Below, one piece after another: positions 26,492 through 34,795 of a stretch of DNA of 41,213 bases. This DNA is from an uncultured Planctomycetaceae bacterium (GTDB lineage: Bacteria; Planctomycetota; Planctomycetia; Planctomycetales; Planctomycetaceae). The translations under genes were made by a program, and so were the position numbers. The notes beneath the pieces are model-generated. The model worked only from the letters and a program-made list of their open reading frames with translations. It had not been told where the DNA came from and made no database searches. The DNA lies in the NCBI GenBank assembly GCA_903921605.1, contig CAIXQV010000232.1, positions 1 to 41,213 on the forward strand. Reading direction: 5' to 3'. The first letter of the stretch is position 1, and every line of letters starts with the position of its first letter.

Positions 26492-26976
26492 ATCAGGAAG
26501 GTCATGAGAGTTCGACGACCGAACTGGCTGTGGATATGAGTATAAGGATGCAGTCGGCATTGCAGGATCCGGCAACTTCATGGATTCGTGCCGCGGTGGA
26601 GGGGAATGCCAGGGCGGCTCGCGGGGAGTTGTCCGATGCAGAGAGAGTTTATCGGCTCGCGCTGCAGTCAGCACCGGATGACCCAACACTTGCCAATAAT
26701 CTGGCTTGGGTGCTGCTGGCAAAATCGCGATCAAAGCAAGCCGATTCAACAGAACAGGCTCAACAACAAATATTGGCGGAGGCACTTCGGTGGAGCGAAC
26801 AGGCCGTCAGTACAATGCCGGAAATCGTCTCCTTTCTGGAGACGCGAGGTCAGATTCAGGCGGCACTCGGAAATCATGCTCAGGCACTCAGTGATCTGAT
26901 GGCCTGTCTTGATCGTGGCAAAGACAGCCCGGAAATACAGCGTACCATGGAAGCCTGTGCTCGTGCTTTGCGCTGA
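26485..26976 (+). CDS. TPR protein, C-terminal part or separately coupled
   Basis: This 163-residue continuation of the TPR series (ERVYRLALQSAPDDPTLANN, ALRWSEQAVSTMPEIVSFLE, ALGNHAQALSDL) has no signal or membrane segment of its own. The start used is ATG 26485, which overlaps the preceding stop by 7 bases and has GGAGAG just upstream, so it could be a genuine coupled gene. If one GA pair of the (GA)4 tract at 26477-26484 is removed, the two frames fuse into one TPR protein. I cannot decide between the two from the sequence. Confidence 0.65.
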   Translation: MLNQEGHESSTTELAVDMSIRMQSALQDPATSWIRAAVEGNARAARGELSDAERVYRLALQSAPDDPTLANNLAWVLLAKSRSKQADSTEQAQQQILAEALRWSEQAVSTMPEIVSFLETRGQIQAALGNHAQALSDLMACLDRGKDSPEIQRTMEACARALR

Positions 26977-27108
26977 TCACGAACCGGGTATCCTGCAAAG
27001 GAAACGGAAGACACGGACATTTCGCACGCCTTCACAGCACATCTGCGATATTGGAAAGCTTCTGAGCCAACAGCCGGTCTTTCAGCAGACTCCGTTAATG
27101 CGTGTCGG

Positions 27109-27816
27109 CTACTTTCGATGGAACCGGTATCCGATCCCTCGGACAGTCTCGATGAGGTGTTCGTACTCACCCATCTTTCTTCTGATCGAACGAACATGAA
27201 CATCGATTGTTCGCTCCAGCGTGTAAATATCTTCACCGCGAGCCCCCTCCAGCAACTCGGAGCGAGAGAAGGCTCGGCCAGGTTGAGACATCAGCGTCCA
27301 CACCATGCGGAACTCCGTTGGTGTCAAATCAATTGTTACGTCGCGAGCGGACATGAGGTGATTACGGCGATCCATCTCTATTCCATGTAGTGCGAGCACG
27401 TTACACGATTCTTCCGTCTGCTCCACTCGGCGCAATAATGCTCTGATGCGATGGATCAGCGGTTGAATTCGAAAAGGTTTCGCAACATAGTCGTCAGCTC
27501 CCATGTTGAAGCCGCGAATCTCGTCAGTCTCCTGACTCTTTGCTGTCAATATCAAGATCGGTATTGATCTTGTCCGCGATTCGCTCTTGAGAACGCGGCA
27601 GATCTGCAGTCCATCAAGGCCTGGCAGCATGATGTCAAGAATACACAAATCCGGGATCATGGACTGAGCTCTCAACAATCCCTTGATACCATCATTTTCC
27701 CAACTGACTTCGAATCCTTCTTTCTGAAGATTATACATGACAATCTCTGCGATTGCGGATTCATCTTCGACAAGAAGGATGTTAGGTGACATGAGTGTTT
27801 GAGGATTCAAGAACAT
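27109..27816 (-). CDS. OmpR/PhoB-family response regulator, orphan
   Basis: The 235-residue product has a receiver domain (ILLVEDES with Glu17-Asp18-Glu19, phosphoacceptor Asp61 in CILDIMLPG, Thr91 in ILTAKS, Lys113 in YVAKPF) followed by a winged-helix DNA-binding domain (TPTEFRMVW, FSRSELLE, VDVHVRSIRRKMG, IETVRGIGYRF). It should be a phosphorylation-controlled transcription factor. No histidine kinase gene is visible within reach, so its partner is elsewhere. An alternative start is ATG 27792 (MSPNIL); neither has a strong ribosome-binding site. It is convergent with the TPR genes across a 132-bp spacer. Confidence 0.88.
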   Translation of the reverse strand: MFLNPQTLMSPNILLVEDESAIAEIVMYNLQKEGFEVSWENDGIKGLLRAQSMIPDLCILDIMLPGLDGLQICRVLKSESRTRSIPILILTAKSQETDEIRGFNMGADDYVAKPFRIQPLIHRIRALLRRVEQTEESCNVLALHGIEMDRRNHLMSARDVTIDLTPTEFRMVWTLMSQPGRAFSRSELLEGARGEDIYTLERTIDVHVRSIRRKMGEYEHLIETVRGIGYRFHRK

Positions 27817-28334
27817 TGGCGGGAGAAGATCCGGGGGCGGAAGGTTCGTGTCGCTAAGTTTGCTGCCACTTTTCCGTTGCGTGTAGCCAAGGAGAAGTGG
27901 AGCCGACAGTCGTTCAGATTGGCAATCCAGGAGGCACTGTCAAAACCGAAAGGCAAATGAGCCCCGATCTGGAATTCCAGCCGGCCCGTCCACAAATTTT
28001 TGCTCACATTTCTGAACGAATGGTTAAGAGTTCGCCGGGTTCTTCACACATTCCATGAACCCGAGCAATCACGATTCTGCAGCATCAGAAATGATTCGTC
28101 ACCGTAATTGGCTGTTTGCCCATGTGGCTATTGCAGCTCTGACGAAGATCCTGCCTCTCGACTTCCGTCAGCCCGAGGAATGTAGTGCAGATGCTCCGAA
28201 GTGCGGAGGTTGATTCGTTATTCGACGGGCGTCCGAAGATCCCGAACGTAGTCGATAACGTTCGACTCCGTTTAGATAGACTCTTTTGCTTCGATCGTGA
28301 ACTTCATCACTCAGGATAGGCCTTAACAGGCACT

Positions 28335-28417
28335 AACAAAACCGGGACAGGCACCCTTGTGCGGTCCCTTTTCACTATGATTCACGGATCTCTGCGGGAG
28401 CCAGTCCCGGTTTTGTT
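28335..28417. repeat. REP-like nested inverted repeat
   Basis: An 18-bp arm (28335-28352, AACAAAACCGGGACAGGC) faces its complement at 28400-28417 with one mismatch. Inside, GGGAC (28344-28348) can instead pair with GTCCC (28364-28368), giving alternative hairpins. GGGACAGGCACC-type palindromes are typical of transposase-mobilised REP sequences. No transposase is nearby. Confidence 0.7.
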
Positions 28418-28740
28418 ATGCGTTCTAAGTAGGCTTTTTGTGAAATCCTGGCATGTGCAGCCGTGCGGTGATGGTGGGTTTTATGGTTGAGCAATGGTCA
28501 ATGCTGTCGTTCTGCTCATCGACAAACGCAGTTCCAAAGGGATAGGACAGCCTCTAATGACAGTACTGCCCTATGACGCAGAATCGATCGGCAAACCGAT
28601 CTTTTTGACAGTCGCAATGCGACTTTTGTGCGGCCACTTTGAGGGGCAGAATGAAACTCGCCACGAAGCCGTTTTCAGGCTGGCAATGCTCACGCGAGTG
28701 AACATGCTTCACCATTGTGACGTCGTGGACTTACAGCAGT

Positions 28741-28860
28741 GAGAGGTTTGAGTCCGAATATCGGAGGCGAGTAGACGGGCGGACTTTAGTCCATCGCGAA
28801 GCCGCCGTGGCGGGCGCAGTAGACCCCTGAGTCATCAGGCGGCGAGCCCGGAAGGCAACA
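28741..28860 (+). other. Hairpin-rich GC patch, possible structured RNA or repeat
   Basis: Three small palindromes are packed here: GGACT-TT-AGTCC (28781-28792), a CCGCC/GGCGG-like pairing near 28801-28815, and CCTGA-GTCA-TCAGG (28826-28839). The patch is more GC-rich than its surroundings. It is not a recognised RNA family, so this is a weak suggestion only. Confidence 0.3.
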
Positions 28861-28979
28861 CATGAACCGAGTACAGCAATTTCTAGTTCTGCGCGTAACA
28901 ATTGGAACCACCACGACACGGATACTTGGAATCGTGCAATAGTATCCGAGTGGGTTCAGGTCGCCGAAGCGTCCGCAGG

Positions 28980-29207
28980 TCAGGATTCGCTTGAGGAGTT
29001 AGGCGAGTTGCTGGGCTGGATGCATTCACGTGTGATTTGACGTGCTGCTTTCCATGCGTGGCGCAGGGTAAATAGTCTGGATTCGATCTGTTCGGCAGTA
29101 AAATACTTGCCATGGTCGCTGGCAGGCAGTCCGGCCAGCGCCAAAGTCAGTGGCATCAGGTCCAGGAACTCTTTGTATTTTCGTTGCAGATCGTTTGGTT
29201 CCGCCAT
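28980..29207 (-). CDS. Small FHA-linked protein, function unknown
   Basis: The 75-residue protein starts at ATG 29207, with GGGAG about 10 bases upstream. It has a compact helical body: LQRKYKEFLDLMPLTLALAG, then a Gly-Lys-Tyr-Phe turn, then EQIESRLFTLRHAWKAARQ, and a Ser/Asn-rich tail. It looks like a short conserved planctomycete hypothetical protein. It lies 108 bp after the FHA gene on the same strand, past a terminator-like hairpin. Two overlapping hairpins lie in its leader. Function is unknown; an adaptor role for the FHA protein is a guess. Confidence 0.7.
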   Translation of the reverse strand: MAEPNDLQRKYKEFLDLMPLTLALAGLPASDHGKYFTAEQIESRLFTLRHAWKAARQITRECIQPSNSPNSSSES

Positions 29208-29222
29208 GACTCGTCTTCTCCC

Positions 29223-29248
29223 GAGATCGTGATCTCCGCTTGGCGGAG
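29223..29248 (-). promoter_or_regulatory. Two overlapping leader hairpins before the small FHA-linked gene
   Basis: Two perfect palindromes, GAGATC-GT-GATCTC (29223-29236) and CTCCGC-TTG-GCGGAG (29234-29248), share three bases, so they cannot both form at once. They lie just upstream of the ribosome-binding site of the 29207 gene. This arrangement could be an attenuation or alternate-fold switch, or chance. Confidence 0.4.
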
Positions 29249-29262
29249 TCTCAACAAACGAA

Positions 29263-29292
29263 GACGGGCTTGTGGATATCCGCAAGCCCGTC
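29263..29292 (-). terminator. Terminator-like hairpin after FHA gene
   Basis: GACGGGCTTG and CAAGCCCGTC make a perfect 10-bp stem with a 10-base loop. On the minus strand it is followed by TTCGTTTGTTG, a T-rich tail. It begins about 24 bases after the FHA stop. Confidence 0.65.
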
Positions 29293-29315
29293 TGGTGTCC
29301 ATGCTCTACATTCAA

Positions 29316-30251
29316 TTAACTATTGCCGGGGCGACGCCCCATGTACTGTTTGATGATCGCGTCGGCTGCACCTGTCGGCTTTGCGCTGTCAGATGTTGAT
29401 GCCCCGGAGCTGCCCTTAGGAGCTTCGCTTTCTTTAGCACCGGTGAGCGAGGGATCCGGCAATGCAACCTCAATTCCTGCAGCGGCCGCTGGAGCCGGAG
29501 TTGCAGCAGGGGCAACCGGCTGACCCTGCATCGGGTAGCCCATTTGTGGCATCATTTGAGGATACATTTGACCGTATCCTGGCATCATCTGCTGATAGGG
29601 CATGCCACCGTACATTCCACCGGGATAACCCATGGGCTGCATCATTGGTTGCATCATGGGATTCATCATTGGCTGGTATGGGTACTGCCCGGGCATCATC
29701 TGCCCCTGCGGTTGCATTACCATTGTCTCCGCCACGCTGACCATTGGAGCGGCAGCCGCTGCAAGGGAGGGCTCAGCAATGCTTTGAATCGGCACAACCT
29801 GAGTGGTCTCGGGAGCTTTTGAGGTCACTGGCTCCGCAGCCGCAATCGGCGTTGTTGGCATTTCCAGCACTGTGCGGGAGTTGACCTGAGTGTCTTCATT
29901 TGTCAAAGGGATCGGAGGCATTGTCTTGCTATCCGAATCGGGCAGGCTGACACCTTGGCGAATCACCAGTTCAAAATCGAGATTTCCGATGAGGATTCTG
30001 TCGCCTGAAGAAAGAACCGTTTCTTTACGGATCCGCTCTCCATTCACCAATGTTCCATTGGTGCTGCCCAAGTCCCTCAGGCGCACAGAGAAATCATCGA
30101 TGCTGAAAACGCAATGGTGACGGCTGACCATGTCGCTGTTCGGGCGGAGCTGGCAATCCTGCTCCCGACCGATCAGAAACTTGCGTCGATTCAGGGGAAT
30201 GACCTGGCCGGCGTGTTTACCGCCGACAACTTTCAGTTCCGCTGCGACCAT
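29316..30251 (-). CDS. FHA-domain protein with Met/Pro/Gln-rich tail
   Basis: The 311-residue product from ATG 30251 (GGAG about 11 bases upstream) opens with a forkhead-associated domain: GRE (28-30), SRHH (43-46) and LGSTNGTLVNG (61-71), the residues that bind phosphothreonine peptides. After a Thr/Pro/Ala linker comes a low-complexity stretch of about 70 residues dominated by Met, Pro, Gln, Gly and Tyr (about 190-260, MMQPMMQPMGYPGG and similar), then an Ala/Ser-rich tail ending in IIKQYMGRRPGNS. FHA proteins work with Ser/Thr kinases, which are abundant in planctomycetes. The tail might be a flexible or phase-separating segment; that is inference. Confidence 0.85.
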   Translation of the reverse strand: MVAAELKVVGGKHAGQVIPLNRRKFLIGREQDCQLRPNSDMVSRHHCVFSIDDFSVRLRDLGSTNGTLVNGERIRKETVLSSGDRILIGNLDFELVIRQGVSLPDSDSKTMPPIPLTNEDTQVNSRTVLEMPTTPIAAAEPVTSKAPETTQVVPIQSIAEPSLAAAAAPMVSVAETMVMQPQGQMMPGQYPYQPMMNPMMQPMMQPMGYPGGMYGGMPYQQMMPGYGQMYPQMMPQMGYPMQGQPVAPAATPAPAAAAGIEVALPDPSLTGAKESEAPKGSSGASTSDSAKPTGAADAIIKQYMGRRPGNS

Positions 30252-30668
30252 AAGTGGGAAACTCCGAAGGAATGAGAAGCCCTTCCGAGAGGCTCGCGAA
30301 CAAAGTATCTCGGCGCGAATAGACAGGTTGTGTTCAAGTTCGTTCGAATAAGAATGTAGCAATCCGTTTTACAACTGCCAGCATGAAAAGGCCTGCCAGG
30401 GTCGCAAAATTGTCGAAAAATCATGCCGACGCGAGTTGCAGGACGACCCAAGGTCATAAACCGCACATCTTTCTGGTGATGCGAACTTCGTTTTCTGAAA
30501 TCCCAGACCCATGTGAGATAACGTTTTGCCGGCTGAAGTATCGGCAGAAAATTGGAAATCCCGAGACCGGAACCACATCGAATAGTGCCCGACAGCTCGA
30601 CGAAGTTGAATGAGCCCTGAGCCCACACCACCTTCATGGCGAACGGTCGTCACTTTCCCACGACAACC
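30252..30668. other. Intergenic spacer, nothing recognised
   Basis: No gene or repeat is recognised in this 417-bp spacer. It should hold the promoter of the FHA gene near its left end. Open frames on both strands (for example 30233-30637 minus) are short and show no family features. Confidence 0.5.
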
Positions 30669-31472
30669 TTAGGCTGGATTGGAGAGAAATTCCGAGGAAA
30701 TTGATCTCTCCAAATCAGAATAAGGGCGAATCGTCCATTCCCGTTCGATTGAAGCAGCGATCCCGCCTGGCAGCCCTGTGTAGAATTGAGCAACATCGAA
30801 CTCCTGCGAGAGTTGCTGAATCCCTTCAACCGTCGGGCAGACGTTCGATGCCGACAGCAGAATGCTTCCGTGTTGTAGGGTGATGCCTTTTCGCCTCCTC
30901 TGGGCACTTCCGACAATCTTGGTACCACTCTCATGAACGATATCGTTGGGATTGCTGCGCAAGAAGCACAGGAATGGCTCTACGCTGGGGCGAGCGTTCT
31001 CGTTTCCTGACTCCTGGCCTTCTCGAAGTTTCGCCGCCTGACTCGCGTCGAAATCGCTCCGCAGCAAGCATTTGGCTCCACATTCCCGTAGCAGCTTGAT
31101 CAGACTACGGTGAATAATTCCGTAGAGTTCGGAGGGATCCTGCCGCACGGGATGGCTGGCCGGGAGCGTACACGAATATGTGATTTCCAGATCATGCAGG
31201 ATCGCTCCACCGCCTGAAAGCCTTCGAACTGTCGGCAGTCCAGGAAAAGGCGACTCGTGCTGAACCCCTGCTCCCTGAAAATACCCCACTGAGACCGTCG
31301 GTTCACACCATCGGTAGATTCGAATCACTGAAACGTCGCGGGTCGCTCCTAACTCCAGCATGGCCGCGTCCATCGCCATATTGAATCGACCGGACATGGG
31401 TGCTTCGTCCACGATGACTTCGGCTCGCCCTGATCCAGCAGCCATCGGAGGGAGCGATTCGTCAGGGATCAT
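30669..31472 (-). CDS. Lipoate-protein ligase A family (LplA/BPL-like)
   Basis: The 267-residue protein carries the biotin/lipoate ligase signature RRLSGGGAILHD (83-94) and the lysine that contacts lipoyl-AMP in ESGTKIVGSAQRR (Lys185). The family activates lipoate or octanoate with ATP and transfers it to lipoyl domains, but close relatives act as octanoyltransferases or on other substrates, so the exact reaction is open. The start is ATG 31472; ATG 31445 is an alternative. It stands alone, with a 417-bp spacer toward the FHA gene and no lipA or lipB visible nearby. Confidence 0.85.
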   Translation of the reverse strand: MIPDESLPPMAAGSGRAEVIVDEAPMSGRFNMAMDAAMLELGATRDVSVIRIYRWCEPTVSVGYFQGAGVQHESPFPGLPTVRRLSGGGAILHDLEITYSCTLPASHPVRQDPSELYGIIHRSLIKLLRECGAKCLLRSDFDASQAAKLREGQESGNENARPSVEPFLCFLRSNPNDIVHESGTKIVGSAQRRRKGITLQHGSILLSASNVCPTVEGIQQLSQEFDVAQFYTGLPGGIAASIEREWTIRPYSDLERSISSEFLSNPA

Positions 31473-32008
31473 CGTGCGGTTGTCCCGTTATCACGCGGAG
31501 TTTCAGGTTTCTCTGCATTCCGGATCTGGAGCCGGAGACAGTCGAGACGGCTCGACGACAATCGCAAGGATAATCCGTTTCCCGTTTTGTTCAAACGAAT
31601 TGTCGAACCGTGTTCTTTGGAATCTCGATGGTTCCTGGACTCCAAGGTGTCCGGATCGTCGGAATGCTTGGCTGTTGATGGTCGTCGGTTCTATGATCCG
31701 GTCATGGATGCTGGTAGACCCGATCGGGTTGTCAATTTCGTTGAGTATTCGTTCGTTGACTATTCGTTCGTTGTCTCCGTTTCTGCCGGAACTTGTCGAC
31801 CATCAAGCAGCAAGATCGACTGAACGCTGAACTACAAACTTGAATAGACAAACGGACGATTGACGCAGAAACCGGTCGCATCCGGCTCGGCGTTAAGCGA
31901 AGATGTGAACCAAGCTGGTATCAAGTACGCTGAATTGAACACTTTATCAACAGACCGGCACCCGCGACTCCGAAAACAATTTCGCTCGTCGCAAAGGAGA
32001 AGGATGTA
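31473..32008. other. Intergenic spacer with a short tandem duplication
   Basis: No gene is recognised in this 536-bp divergent spacer, which must carry promoters for both neighbours. A plus-strand open frame (31360-31830) overlaps the lipoate ligase gene antisense and shows no family features. A 15-bp near-perfect tandem duplication sits at 31746-31775. Confidence 0.5.
31746..31775. repeat. 15-bp tandem duplication
   Basis: TATTCGTTCGTTGAC is followed directly by TATTCGTTCGTTGTC, 14 of 15 bases identical. It is a small local duplication with no evident function. Confidence 0.7.
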
Positions 32009-33010
32009 TTGTCAGTGACAGAATCGACATCTGAACGAATTCTTGTGACCGGTGGGTTTGGCTGCATTGGAACTCAGGTCGTCAAATGGTTACTGTCAAA
32101 CACAGATGCGACCGTTGTTGTTGGTGCACGTGAAGTAACGGACGCGAGGATCTCTGGATTGTTTGGCGATTCGACTCTGTCACGGCTAGCGTGTGTTAGT
32201 CTTGAAGTTCGAGATCAACAACAACTGGAGAGAGTTCTTCAGGCTCATGACGTGACTCGTGTTGTACACTTGGCTGCTCTGCAGACACCCGCCTGCAACG
32301 CGGATCGGGATCTGGGCCTGCAGATTAATCTGGCGGGGACTCAGAATCTGATTGAGGCGGTGAAGAGATGCCGGCCGACACTCCGCCGCTTCGTGTTCGC
32401 AAGTTCCGTTGCCGTTTATGGCCCGCGTCGCTCGTACCCCGGACCTAAAGTGCCAATGCTTGCGGAGCCTGCTCCCGTGAATGTCTACGGTGCGTGGAAA
32501 CTCACCGGAGAACAGGTCACGCGTTTTCTGTTTCAGGAGACCGGCATTCCCTCACTCTGCATTCGCCCTGGCGTACTCTTTGGGCCGGGACGCGATGCCG
32601 GGCTGACGGCGGCCCCGACGACAGCCATGAAGCATGTGGCTTTGCGAAAAGCCTATGAGATTCCTTTTAAGAGTCGACAGGATTATTTGTACTCACCAGA
32701 TGTCGGTGCCGCGTTCGGAAACGCCCTGATGGCTCCATTCTCCGATTATGGCGTCTTCACACTCCCGAGTCACACCGTGGATACTCGAATGTTCGTGGAC
32801 ACACTGCGTCAGGCTGCAGCGGAACTTGGCTACGGCGAAGACGTCCAGATCTCGATCGGAGATGCTGAAGTGCCGTTCATCTGCGACCTCGAGTTTGAAA
32901 CATTCCTGAATGCATTTCCTGCGGCGCCGCATACGCTATTGCTGACCGCCGTCAAAGAGTCTCTGATCTTCTTTCGGCAACAGGTGGAAGCCGGCTGGTT
33001 GCGAGTCTGA
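32009..33010 (+). CDS. NAD-dependent epimerase/dehydratase (SDR)
   Basis: The 333-residue extended short-chain dehydrogenase has the Rossmann motif TGGFGCIG (14-21), the active-site serine in ASSVAVYG (Ser133) and the YxxxK pair in VYGAWK (Tyr160, Lys164). It is the nucleotide-sugar epimerase type, though many relatives act on other substrates. The start is a TTG at 32009 with GGAGAAGG upstream; GTG 32015 is nearly as good. An ATG at 32004 is out of frame. The gene is convergent with the GH3 gene, 51 bp apart, with a possible weak terminator hairpin near 33021-33038. Confidence 0.85.
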   Translation: MSVTESTSERILVTGGFGCIGTQVVKWLLSNTDATVVVGAREVTDARISGLFGDSTLSRLACVSLEVRDQQQLERVLQAHDVTRVVHLAALQTPACNADRDLGLQINLAGTQNLIEAVKRCRPTLRRFVFASSVAVYGPRRSYPGPKVPMLAEPAPVNVYGAWKLTGEQVTRFLFQETGIPSLCIRPGVLFGPGRDAGLTAAPTTAMKHVALRKAYEIPFKSRQDYLYSPDVGAAFGNALMAPFSDYGVFTLPSHTVDTRMFVDTLRQAAAELGYGEDVQISIGDAEVPFICDLEFETFLNAFPAAPHTLLLTAVKESLIFFRQQVEAGWLRV

Positions 33011-33020
33011 ACTGGCGCAA

Positions 33021-33038
33021 AAGCCTGGCAGCGGGCTT
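33021..33038. terminator. Possible bidirectional terminator
   Basis: AAGCC and GGCTT form a 5-bp stem between the convergent epimerase and GH3 genes. The stem is short and there is no clear T-tract, so it is a weak candidate. Confidence 0.25.
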
Positions 33039-33061
33039 GTCGACCCATGAAAGACGGGAGC

Positions 33062-34795
33062 TTAGTGGTCTTGAGACTGCGGTGATACATTCCGTCGAAT
33101 TGCCCTGAAAACGCTGTTCCACCCTGCTCCTCTTGCGATCACCGTGGGCTTGATGTCTCCGCTCTTCTGACCTCGTCGCCGACATTCTGATTCATAAACG
33201 GACCATGCCTGTTCTGGTGACGTAGGCAGAATCCACGTGTCGAGCTTTCTTAATTGGCCTAGCCCAATCGCAAAACGATACTGAGAGTTATCGCATAGCT
33301 GCTGTTCGATCTTTTCGGCCACCTGTCGCTCAACAGTTTCCAGTTCGGCCGCTGTGCATTTCAGATTTCTCATCACCAGAATGGCCCGATAACCCGAGGC
33401 CGAATACTGGTCAGTGGCCTCGGCCAGGACCGGGATCAGCATCGCAAATGCAGGCTCGAGACGAAGGGATTTGCAACCCGTCTGCAGGGCATCTCGCACG
33501 TGCTGTTCATGAAGCTTTTCGCCGACCAGATCGCTTTGCACCCCGGCTCGGCCTGTGAACCTCAGTAACGGACATTGCCGAATGAATCCCGTAACCTCGA
33601 TCTCATCGCCAATTGCGTACCGATACAAGCCGCCGCCAGTCGTCAAGAGGACCTGATAACGATGGCCCTGCTCAAGTTCCCAGGCCCATTTGGCAGGCCG
33701 AGTTGGATCCTTTGCGGTTTCGATGGGTCGGAACTCGAAAACGTGAGAACGAACGGCCAGCGCGGAACCGTGGCTGGATTTCAGCGGGAACGAAGTCACC
33801 CCTTCGGTCGCCAGCAGTCCTTTGGGCTGAAACGGAACATCTGGTAACCAACTCTTTAACTCCGGCACAAACATGGACGCCGAGGCATCGCCCCATGCAC
33901 TCACAAGCGATAGTGCTGGCCAGATTTCTTTAAGGAACTCCGCTGAAGGGCCAAATTGCTGAAGCTTACTTCTTAGGAAACGAGACCGGCTGCGATTGCG
34001 CTCAATAGAGAATTCTTTGAAGCCCTGATCGACATTGGTTTGAGGGAAATGCAACTGTCCAGCTTCGATGTCTTCTACGATTTGCTCGGCCCAGTTTGGA
34101 AGCCTCGCAAACAAAGTTGTCAGGAATGTGGGGCTCCAGACGGAGATCAAGGCAAGGTCTTTTGCGGCAAGAAGTCCAGCCAGCGTCGCATACTGAAAAT
34201 CCTCGATGTTGCGGATTTGGGCCACGGATGTTGGCACGGCCAGAAGCCGCTTCATGGCCCAGCGTTGCCAACCAGCAAGATACTCTGCATCGCTGTCAAA
34301 CCCGATCCTTATTCCCCCCGGCGTTTGCTCCGGTCGCTGCGCTGCGGGAGAAATCGACCAGTAAGCTCGCCCTTTTCGACAGCCCGGAAAACCCGATAGT
34401 ACATCGTACATCCATGTCGCGATGGCTCGTTGAAATTGTCGCCGCAACGTAGCGGTATACGGAATCAGGCGACTGCCGCCTGAGGATCCTCCGGTAGGTT
34501 CCAGCATCAGGACTGGCTCAGAAGTCAGAACGCCCTGCCCTCCGTTGGCGATCTCCTCGATCTTTGGTCTCAGGCTTTCATAATCACAGATCGGAACATG
34601 TTTCTGAAAATCTTCGAGCGATTTGATTTGCAAGAATCGATGATCTCGACCATATCGGGAGTTCGCATTATCACGCAGAGTCAACTGCAGTAGTTCTTCC
34701 TGCTGCTGCTGAATGTTTGTCGTAGCCTTATGAAAGGCTCGACTCTCACCACGGCTCTGCCACATCCAAAGCGAGTTAATCGTCCTGATCAGCAT
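33062..34795 (-). CDS. GH3-family adenylating acyl-acid amido synthetase
   Basis: The 577-residue protein matches the GH3 auxin-responsive promoter family: TGGSSGGSRLIPYT (101-114, ATP-phosphate loop), LATEGVTSFPL-type middle motif, and TTGGGLYRYAIGDEIEV (about residue 395) before PLLRFTGRAG. GH3 enzymes activate carboxylic acids with ATP and join them to amino acids; bacterial members have been linked to small natural products. The start overlaps the GNAT gene end by seven bases, so it is coupled and is the last gene of the operon. The substrate is unknown, but the context points to an acyl or aromatic acid made or altered by the radical SAM enzymes. Confidence 0.88.
   Translation of the reverse strand: MLIRTINSLWMWQSRGESRAFHKATTNIQQQQEELLQLTLRDNANSRYGRDHRFLQIKSLEDFQKHVPICDYESLRPKIEEIANGGQGVLTSEPVLMLEPTGGSSGGSRLIPYTATLRRQFQRAIATWMYDVLSGFPGCRKGRAYWSISPAAQRPEQTPGGIRIGFDSDAEYLAGWQRWAMKRLLAVPTSVAQIRNIEDFQYATLAGLLAAKDLALISVWSPTFLTTLFARLPNWAEQIVEDIEAGQLHFPQTNVDQGFKEFSIERNRSRSRFLRSKLQQFGPSAEFLKEIWPALSLVSAWGDASASMFVPELKSWLPDVPFQPKGLLATEGVTSFPLKSSHGSALAVRSHVFEFRPIETAKDPTRPAKWAWELEQGHRYQVLLTTGGGLYRYAIGDEIEVTGFIRQCPLLRFTGRAGVQSDLVGEKLHEQHVRDALQTGCKSLRLEPAFAMLIPVLAEATDQYSASGYRAILVMRNLKCTAAELETVERQVAEKIEQQLCDNSQYRFAIGLGQLRKLDTWILPTSPEQAWSVYESECRRRGQKSGDIKPTVIARGAGWNSVFRAIRRNVSPQSQDH

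Larger units (their letters stand above)
27817..28979. other. 1.1-kb gene-poor region
   Basis: I find no convincing gene here. It holds a REP-like inverted repeat (28335-28417) and a hairpin-rich GC-heavy patch (28741-28860). An 82-codon open frame at 28494-28742 (plus) is open but unlike anything I know, and has no ribosome-binding site. A 66-codon frame on the minus strand (27807-28007) is likewise unsupported. The response regulator promoter should lie just above 27816. Confidence 0.55.

Noticed and set aside
25694..26785. 363-codon antisense open frame over the TPR genes
   Set aside because: It has no recognisable domains and mirrors the plus-strand TPR coding region.
28494..28742. 82-codon plus-strand frame in the gene-poor region
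   Set aside because: No ribosome-binding site or family resemblance, so I could not support it as a gene.
31360..31830. 156-codon plus-strand frame at the 5' side of the lipoate ligase gene
   Set aside because: It overlaps that gene antisense at its start and contains only low-complexity Ser/Arg text.
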